Shown here in pieces: positions 55,481-64,000 of a stretch of 64,000 nt of DNA (the stretch's first letter is position 1; every line of letters begins with the position of its first letter). A model generated the notes under the pieces. That model was given only the letters and a program-made list of their open reading frames with translations. It was not told where the DNA came from and did no database searches. The translations under genes were made by a program, and so were the position numbers. The stretch covers positions 4,411,049 to 4,475,048 of the forward strand of contig JARUPZ010000002.1 in the NCBI GenBank assembly GCA_031213475.1, read 5' to 3'. Source of the DNA: Nereocystis luetkeana (Eukaryota > Sar > Phaeophyceae > Laminariales > Laminariaceae).

Positions 55481-58400
55481 TCAACCACACCGATTGGAGA
55501 TGATGTATAGGTTCACCGCTGCGTCAAGCGACGATGAGGTATCGTCGAAACAGCCGCCAGTTTGAGCGCGAATGCCGATGTCGGGGCTGGATTCATCGTA
55601 CGCCCCATCACCCACGTTTCCAGAGTACACTGTGTTGCTCGTCCGGATACTATGAAAACGACAGGTGAGGCCGTCGGACAAGCAGAAAAAGGTTTCCCAC
55701 AATGAGATTCCGAAAGTGGGCGACGTATGGGAAGACACGTTTAATGAATGCCAGGTATTGTGTTAGATCGGGGGCGACAATATAGAACGATGTTTCTTTC
55801 TTGTGCAAGTATATATCAGCTAATGGAACGGCCCGAATTTTTTGAAACTTCACGTCGTAGTACCCACGCTCGCACGAATCGCTTCGGGGGCATATACGCT
55901 AGTCAACCGCCACTGCTGTATAATATACTAGATCGTCGGCGCTCTATGCATCTATCTGCCGGTGCTATCGCAGTAGGTGTGGTGTGGGCCAAGTGTGCAG
56001 TCGTGTTTTCAAGCCTCTGCTCTGTGTACAATACGTATTGTCGGTCAGCACCAAACTACGACAATTCCGTGATATACTGCTGTATAATAATTCAAGACCG
56101 CTACACCACGTGGCTCGGAGATAACGGCATGATTACCAAGTACCCCAATCTGTCATAACGTTCCTGGCTTGGTTCGTGCTTGGCGTTAACAGAACGCAGT
56201 GTTCGTCTGCAACACATTCGAAGCGGAACAGGCAAGATTGGAAAGGTCCATCCATGATTCAGAGAGCCACTAGTGTACGTTTCGTCCCTCATCGATGAAT
56301 ATGCATTGAGAAAATTGCTTCGCTAACAACACTTACTTGAACATTGTTTGCTGCAAGAGTATCTACTCATCAAAGGCCCAGGCGTGACGAGTCCGTTGCA
56401 GTGGCACACTGTCTTGCGCACGACAGATAACCGTTTTCTTTCGGTAGGTTTGCCCTGTACGAACAGTCTCCGGAGCGTTACGACTCTCATTGTCCCGTGT
56501 ACGCGTTCTCCACGCTTCGCGCCATACGCCGATTGCACGTGAAAGACACCTTTGCGACCTTGTGCATGATTTTTCATGTCAGCTCTACACTGAAAATGAT
56601 AGCACGGTGAAGCTCTCAGCAAGCATGACCTTTGATGAATGTTCCATCCTGTCGGTCTACGCGTGTTGGTCCTATTCTATTACTCTATACCGAACTTGCG
56701 CCAGCAGTCAAACACAGCAGTGACGTGTGCCCACGGTGCGGCTGGTGATCGTTACAGAACAGAACTTGCTCGTTGTTGGATTAATGTAGGTGAATATATA
56801 CGACAGCGGTGTCTATTCCATCTCCCGGAAATCGTAAATTACAGTTTATGGTGACAGCATCTACTGCACTGTAGACACAACACCATCATCACACACCGTT
56901 CTTGCAGAGCGTACCACTTACCGAACAGACGTTCTCGAGGGGTCAAACGTATTTCCCGTGACCTGTAGACCATCGGTGACCGACAAGAACATGCCCTTCT
57001 CGCCGATTATCCTATTGCCCGTGATCTGTACAAATACCACAGGAGCGGGGGCGAGATGGTGCAAAGCGGACGGTGTGACGGTTTCGCGGACATCCAGAAA
57101 CGTTCTTGCCTTGTACCTTTGATGAAATGATCCTCGACTATCCAGCTGGCGGTTGTAATCAATATGTGGTTGGAACGTTGGACCCGTAGCGTGTAGCTCT
57201 GCGTGTTTGCCACAATCTCACCATGATGCCAGGAGAGCGACGAACAACGGCGCCCCACATCGAGAAAGGAGGGGTGGCGGTACACGCTGAACGGCGTGCA
57301 CGATCATATACAATGAAGCAAACACAAAAAACAGACAGGTGGAGACGAATGGGGTCGGTTAGTGTATTATGCTAGACTACAGAGTTAGATCTGTTGTAGA
57401 AATGTTGTTTTCCTTTGAATTTGAGTATGGAAAATACTTGTACTTGCTAAATGCCATGTATGCCGCATACCACAGGTATTAGGTTTTTAAGTAGTGTGTG
57501 CGTGTGTGTGTGTGTTTTTTATTCAAGGCCCCGCCACCGCCCGCACAGGCAGCGGGGCTTTTGATAGACCCTGACTATGGTATATTGCGAACGTTGGGGT
57601 GGTCAACCACGCTCTTCGGTCCTGCTGCAGTACCGTACTGCCGCACTAACGCGGCCGCTCATAGGTTGCGACCACGCACGAAGGGATGCACTATTTTATT
57701 GTGAGCTCCGTGTGAAACCCAACGGACTGTCCATACAGCGCTACGGAGTAGAACGAGCTTTTCGTTGCCGACATCAAGCACGCTACGTCTATACTGGTGC
57801 ACAAAACACATATATCTCCACACCGAGCTCCCACGCATGCTCGTGGGCCGCCGTAGTACGTGCGAGTGACAGGATAAGCGTTTTCCCTGCTCGAAATACT
57901 GCTGACAATACATCGCCGCGTTCGTGTGATAAATACTTCGATTGGTCCTGATATCATATTCAAGGCGGGTTAACCCTTTTAGGACCCCAGCGCCGTTTTG
58001 GAGGCAATTTACTTATAATTAGAGTGCTTTGTCCCCACATATGGGAGTGCGGTTCTAAAAGGGTTAATAGCAGTGACGCCAATGAGAACGTATCACACAT
58101 CCGTTTTGCGCGTTACATAATCCTGAACTGCGATCACACACTTCCATAACAATTTCCTGTATATACGCGCTCGTGGGTTGCGCGTTTGGCCACAAGGGTA
58201 ACAGCTTCGCCATGAACCAGGACGATTGCCGATAGCCCCGCCCTCCCCACGCCTTCTTTGCTCCGTCCCGACAAGGATGCGTGGCCAATGGTCAAATGAC
58301 TAAGGCAAGCATCAAATGAGTCCCCCCCCCCCCGCCTTCTTGCGGGGATTCAATCGGAGCGGCGTTACTTCAGATTCGTGGACAGGACGAATCTGTCTGT

Positions 58401-61400
58401 GCTTGTTTCGTCGGGCAGGAAATGTACAGCCGACGAGGGGGTCCGATCATCCTCGTCGGGGTGGGTCATCGTTTCTCAAGCTGCCCGCAAAGCTACTTGG
58501 GGTCGCCAATTTTGTTGAACATATCGTTTTGCTTTTGATACCCAGTAACTAGTATTCAATGTACTCACTGCTGATGTGCCCGGAGCATCTGTCAACCCGG
58601 ATGCTTTCCTCGTTTCCACCGGTGACCGCAATATTATCGAAGCTCAGATCCGCGCCTCTTGCATCTTGAGCATTCCGCGTTCGTTGCAAGTTGCGCCAGC
58701 ACGACGTTCCCGGCATGAGAGGATGGCATGACATATTCCCCGAAAGAGAATGCAATGGCAGGTGTAGAAGAAAAACAGAAACGGAAAGCGTTGAACAGGC
58801 CGCGGGCGATTCAACAATGAATCTTCATACAACAATTATTGCATTTACTGCGTAGTCTCTGCTGCGAATGCTGCTTGTCTGCGTAATGAGTAACATGCGT
58901 TTAACAAATGATACCATAAAATTATTGATATTACCACCGTAGTGGGTTGCATTTATCTTCCACAACTTGCCCACGTCAAAATTGATGAGGGTATGAAGCT
59001 AACTGTTGCTCGTGGCATTCTCGTATGAGTATTTTTTCTCCGCCTACTTTACCTTAACTTTGGATATCCGTAGTAACCCAGAAAACAGTGATGGGTGGCG
59101 TCCTTCGTCTTCAATAGGATTGTAGTAACGAAGAATACAGTAGTAGTAGTGGGTGGCGTACAATATTGTATGTCTGCAATATAGCTCGCCCCGGATATAC
59201 ATATACCTGGTATATATACCATATGAGTTTTGCACTGCTGTATATCATTGTCACAAGGTGAAATGGAGTAAAGCGCACTAACTAGCTGCTGCTGCTCCAT
59301 TATTACGCGCTACAATAAATACTTCTAGGGTTCGACTTGTGACGTCTCTGATGTGGGTTTGTATTGGTTTGGTAGGTTCCCTACGACTGCACATAGCATG
59401 CTTCCCTTGATACACCTGCGCCGCTTTGCTTTTTTGTTTCCTCCTTTCGGCCAACGCCTCAGGGGAGCTTGCATATATTCTTGGATATTATACATACATG
59501 CGTTAATTTTGTGTATTTTTGATTGCCACACAACTCCGGTGGTCTGGTTGTCGACGGTAGACGTCGGCCTAGAGTTCAAGATCCCCGGTGGCGATCTCCC
59601 ACATTCTTTGGGTTTTGAGGTTACTCCCATGGAAGTTTCCACGGAGGTAAAATCGAGTTCCATATGGAAGTAATTTTTTACTTCCATGGATTTAACACAA
59701 AATCCATGAAAGTTGGATTAAATTCCAATGGAAGTGGAACCCAGCCGCACCTTGATCCCACCCGAATATGATCCCATTCGGTAGTCTGCTCCTACCCACA
59801 AGTTACATTAATGAAACTAACCCTCCGCAGCAGCCACCGGAGGCCTAGCATCTACCTTGATATCATCCATAGACACCCCACCGGGTCACCCTGATCCCAT
59901 TTAGCTTCAGTTGGTGGACATTTCCACGCACGACGTCCATGGAAGCCCAGTAAAAACCCTTCCATGGAAGTAACAAAGTGAAACAATTTCCTGGAAGTAA
60001 CTGTTACTTCCATGGAGGTTTTTATACCTTAAAATAAGTTTTTACATCCTAAGTAAACCAACTCCCACGTGAGTAACTTTCACCTCCATGGAATTACGTG
60101 GTAACTTCTACGGAAGCGCATACACAAAGGGATATAATGTGGTGGACCCCACCGTGGCGAGCTTTAGAATTATTTAAAAACAATATGAATCCACTACTGA
60201 TAATAAATACGTGGGCAGGAGCAATTCGACTCGAGTCGACAGGGAAACAAGCGGCGAAAGCCTTCTCGCGATAAAACGGCAAGGCCCGAGCCGTAGCGGG
60301 GAGGTGGGGATGGAGAAGGGATCTTGTCGTGTGACCCCGGATCTGAGTTACCACTAAGAGGGAGAGAGAAATGAAGGGCGAAGTTAGAAAACGGGATGGT
60401 AAAAAGATCAAAACCTAACGTACAAATAGCTGGTCTACACATCATGACTCGAATGGAAAACCATGCGTTAAGCGACGATGGCGGCACAGCACAACTCATT
60501 TAGTTGGTCGTTTCGACGATGCCAAATAGGCAAACGACCAGTTTGTCGGTACCCACATACGCCCCGATGGTTTCCAGTTATGGTGACGTTTTGAGCAGAA
60601 GCTGCACTTGGAGTGTCGCAAAGATCCTGCGCACCGACAACAACAAATAGCACCACAGCGGCATGCAGAACATTATAAGACAGAAACCATCGACGAACAC
60701 GACCATACATACGTGAAACGAAAATAAGAAACCGAAAGAAGAGTGCATGTCGAACCATGTTTGCTGAGCATTCGCTTTGCCCACGTGCTTCAAAGCTAAG
60801 ATCGACACAAGAGGTGTTGTGCTGATAGCCCTCCTTCGTTATCAATGGCAACATAAACTATGGGGATCTCACGTGAGCAGCGATCCGGATATGTTGCGTC
60901 GCAACGTGTACCCGCACGTGTATTGTGGAAACAAACGATTGTTCGTAGGACTGAAGTGATATGTTGGGTGGTCACACCCACCGGTTGTTGTTAGCGAAAT
61001 GCCACCGATGCCCACAGTGGCACCTTGAGCAGACTAGGTCGTTGCTTTGTTTTCGTCGTATCGCGACAACCGTCGCAACCGTGACGGCTGTAGCCACGGC
61101 CTCAACACCAAACGGCTGGCTATGCTGTAGCACGGTGTGCAACAGTTTTTATATCCTATCATTCGTTCAGTCGAGCTACTCCACATTTGACATGTGGCAT
61201 TATGACGGAGCCAGTTGGCTAATTGGCTATCAACCACTTTGTGAACATGTACTGATCGACGCGACTACTACCTTCCACGATAGCCCGCCATAGCTCACTG
61301 TCCCGGCGCCAAGGTACCCGATGGTGCTGTCCGTTACGGTCATGGTGCACTGATCGGTAGCTGATGAACACATGAATGCAGCGTGGCGTGGATATCAAGT

Positions 61401-63927
61401 AGAAGGCGTTACGTCAAGCGCATACGGGCGAAAATGTGTCAATTCGCTTTTGTTTTCCATGGCAGCTTTGTCCCCCCCCCCACTGGATATAGCAGGAACA
61501 CTCACACTGTTTTCTGCGGATAACAACGCGTGTTCGTAGGAGCTAAAAGTACACAGTGTCGCCATACCCAGGAGACTCACAATCGTCATCGCACGATCGG
61601 CACAAAACGTAGCCGCGCAATTCGTCTGCCACTTCATCCACAGCACCGTTTCTCCAGCCGAATATCTGACGCAGCACGAGAGTAGGTAGATGAGCAGAGG
61701 TTTTGCTAGATTCGGAGGAGGAAAAGGATAGGGGGTGCAGCTTTTTTGAATCTCAAAGGGGAGGCCCTTGTGCCTGTTAAGTCTAATCTCGTAGGTGGAT
61801 GATCCGTGGCGTCCGTTGTCGAAGAAGTGGAAACAGGTGCGATCACATGCGCAATCAACCGGGATGTACACCGATCGAGCGGCCATCGTGTCTCGGGTGG
61901 TTGCTTTATCAAAGTATAGCACATTTGTGGCACATGATGACGTTCTGTTTCGCCAATCGGGCCATTAGGACTTGCCAGTGGATCTGGTCCCACGCGCAAT
62001 TCCACCGAAGTACCTGTGTATCCTGAATGACTATGTTGCCTCCATCCCCAAGCACCCTGCTCGGCTTATTCCAGCTGGGTACCAGTCGAAGTTCGTTGCA
62101 CTCGCCAAGCCCCTGCGGAAGTAATCGACGGCAGCAGGTTAGACCCGCGCTTCGCAGTGGCAAGGTAAACGGTGGATAGCTACGACCTTTGGTTCAAGTT
62201 AAAACACCGAAAATCTCTTCCCCCACATATATCGGCAGCACAGCAGCATCTACTCGAATGGCACATACTTGGTATAATACTGACCGCCATGAATAGCGGA
62301 AGAGGGCGACATGGTCGGTTGTTTAGTAGAGATCCTAGGGCTGGCGCTAGCGGTGACATGTGTCCCGACCAACCACGCGCCTCAAACACGGACTGTAACA
62401 GGCAGGCGGTTCCATACGAAAGAAATTTTGATTTTCAACGGCCCGGTTATTATGGGTACAAAGGCATGTCTGCACAGTTTTTCGCGCTATCGTTCGGATG
62501 TTTGACGTGCCTATCTAAGTACAATATTAAGCAACATGCATCGCCCAAGATCGATCGCATGCTGAAACTGAGCAACTACGAGACAAAGTCTTATTTTTGA
62601 ACTATCTCCGCACCAGAATCCAAACGCCAACGCCGGTTATTAGCGAAAGACCCTGAAAATTTGCACACGTGTTATTTACGTCCCTGACGAGGGCTGACGT
62701 CCGGGTTTTGGTTCAGGTTTGTTTTTCGTTGACAAAAATTTGTCCAAGGTGGTCCAAATTCACCAAACAAGACAAACAAAGGAACCCCCCGCGAGAAACC
62801 AGAAAAAACACTATCCCCCCCCCGCTAGGTCAGGTGTTCGTAAGGACTCGTAGAAGACGTGTGCAAAACTTCACGGGCTGAATAAAAAACGGCGAGGTCT
62901 TTGGCCGGGGAATAAGGTTTTGTCGCTCGGCTTGAACGAGCCTGTAAGACAGAAACCGTTGTTCAGCAATGCGTTTCATCGACGACATATATACAGCAGA
63001 AAACTCGCGGACTAAGGGTTTGGAATACCGGACCTTCCCTGAAATCGGTTTCCTTCCCGCGTTCTCGTTGCCTATCGTTGCGTATGGGGTTTATGTTTTT
63101 TCTCCACGGGTTATGTTTGACGAGTTGACTTCCCTTGTACTGTGAACCCCATATATCTCAGGGATATTCGCGAACCTTGGTTTTCTACTGCACAACGACG
63201 TGCCTCGTATATTTCACCCCACCTGTCCGATAATCTTGACGGTCGATCCAACCTTGACGTTGAGAGTTCCTTGGAGTTCCCAGACCCCAGGCTCCACCTG
63301 CTCAATGCGGGGAACAACACAGAAACATTCGTTCTAAAATATACCCCCGGTACAATCGAGCAGATCGGACAGGCCGCAACGCCATAGTCATAGAAAAGTG
63401 GCCGTAATGTGGGCAAGGTCTTCCCACCAACTGCCAGTCATTACTCAGGATGATACGCCGCAAGGTGAGTAGTGGCCGTTCTGAAGCGATGCAATCGACG
63501 TACCAAGTGGATCATGCCAAACGCTTTCGCCCACCTGGCCAAGGTGAGGGACAAGTTTGTTATTTAGCAAACCAGGTATGAAATAGCCGGCAGGTGTGAG
63601 ACCTCGGCACTCTCCTTGAAGACATCCGTAAATACACCGTCCACTGAAGAAACTCGGCGTGGCAACCCTCCCCCCTCTCGATCTTGGCCGGTGGGCGATC
63701 AAATCAACAGCCTGGCAGGTGGCTACCCCCTCAATCCTATATAGCCCTATCGTTCCCGGAACGTCGACGACGCGCACCTGGGAAAGGACGTTGTTTATTT
63801 GCCGACCGGCGAGGTAGTTGGAGATCCTGGTCATATCCGCACAACCTCCTTCTTCAATTCTGAGCTTACGACCACCCCAAAACCATGTCATCGTTGCCTC
63901 TGGTTCATTGCCGCATGCCGTGATCAT
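55481..63927 (-). CDS. Gene B: paralogue of gene A, beta-helix protein, 5' end off window
   Basis: Predicted exons (minus): 63927-63778, 63297-63223, 62112-62014, 61665-61581, 61360-61299, 60626-60557, 58664-58569, 57286-57222, 57025-56922, 55649-55481 (stop TGA). They match gene A exons 2-11 one for one, with the same phases. Lengths are identical except one extra codon in the third listed exon (99 against 96 nt). The 324 encoded residues are about 72% identical to gene A. The exon matching 21818-21754 differs at only 2 of 22 residues, and the one matching 26296-26235 at 2 of 21. The terminal exon is the most divergent (32/55). The signal peptide and PT stalk expected from gene A must lie beyond position 64000. 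The 3' flank also aligns with that of gene A for about 50 bases. Donors are standard (GTGCGC, GTGGGG, GTGAGT, GTAAGT). The function is as uncertain as for gene A. Confidence 0.82.
57970..58067. mobile_element. piggyBac-like foldback MITE, copy 2 (98 bp)
   Basis: TTAACCCTTTTAGGACC at the left and GCGGTTCTAAAAGGGTTAA at the right, the same family and length as 7036-7132 but with more mismatches between its arms. It lies in the gene B intron between exons 58664-58569 and 57286-57222, which is longer (1282 bp) than its gene A counterpart (722 bp). Confidence 0.8.
59625..60115. repeat. Cluster of TTCCATGGAAGT palindromes
   Basis: At least nine variants of the self-complementary ACTTCCATGGAAGT, including 59628, 59662, 59681, 59725, 59937, 59969, 60012 and 60088, are scattered through 490 bp in the large intron of gene B. 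The gene A intron lacks them. No ORF lies here. Confidence 0.7.
60200..60415 (+). repeat. Dispersed about 220-bp repeat, intronic copy in gene B
   Basis: GCAATTCGACTCGAGTCGAC, CTTCTCGCGATAAAACGGC, CCGTAGCGGGGAGGTGGGGA, GTGTGACCCCGGATCTGAGT and GAGGGAGAGAGAAATGAAGG appear in the usual order. It lies antisense to gene B. Confidence 0.72.
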
Positions 63928-64000
63928 CTGTTACGACCAGATAGAACAAGAGCGTGTGCGTCGAGGGGTTAACTGTCTCCCTAAGCTTTCCGTTTTCCGA

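Overview
This is nuclear DNA of a eukaryote, most likely a stramenopile and probably a brown alga. That reading is an inference. It rests on long GT-AG introns (about 0.2-2.7 kb) between very short exons (62-169 nt), a secreted protein with a PT-rich (Pro/Thr) stalk of a type common in stramenopiles, and a dense mix of LINE, copia, Harbinger-like and piggyBac-like remnants. No rRNA gene, intact tRNA gene, CRISPR array or bacterial-type operon was seen.

The host-gene content is a head-to-tail pair of paralogous, multi-exon, minus-strand genes for secreted parallel beta-helix proteins. Gene A (29882 down to 18768) has a PT-rich exon plus ten downstream exons. Gene B (beyond 64000 down to 55481) has the same ten exons in the window, and its 5' part lies off the right edge. 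All nine internal introns shared in full sit at the same position and phase in both copies, every junction is GT-AG, and the translated parts are about 72% identical over 323 aligned residues (hand count). Introns have largely diverged while exons stayed open, so both genes look functional. The fold is recognisable; the reaction, if any, is not. An alginate/cell-wall role is only a guess.

Layout: 1-3395, LINE copy 1 (+). 3.4-9.8 kb, MITEs, a GGGTC minisatellite and a structured 159-bp repeat. 9.8-14.7 kb, a GC-rich fossil retroelement with a RING-H2 finger and reverse-transcriptase motifs. 15.1-15.5 kb, a copia fragment between two related palindromes. 18.8-29.9 kb, gene A. 30.9-34.4 kb, a second LINE lineage (-). 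34.9-40.4 kb, SINE/MITE-rich DNA including an 813-bp Harbinger-like element. 40.9-44.0 kb, LINE copy 2 (-), a near-identical inverted partner of copy 1. 45.5-50.7 kb, duplicated low-complexity DNA with CTG tracts and tRNA-like promoters. 51.0-51.8 kb, a second Harbinger-like copy. 54.5 kb, the second structured repeat. 55.0 kb, a copia RNase H fragment. 55.5-64.0 kb, gene B.

The strongest signal not explained by any gene is the 9-bp palindromic motif TACC-W-GGTA. I counted 17 exact copies against about 0.5 expected by chance, all in non-coding DNA. All coordinates were worked out by hand; splice sites rest on comparison of the two paralogues and consensus dinucleotides, not on transcripts.
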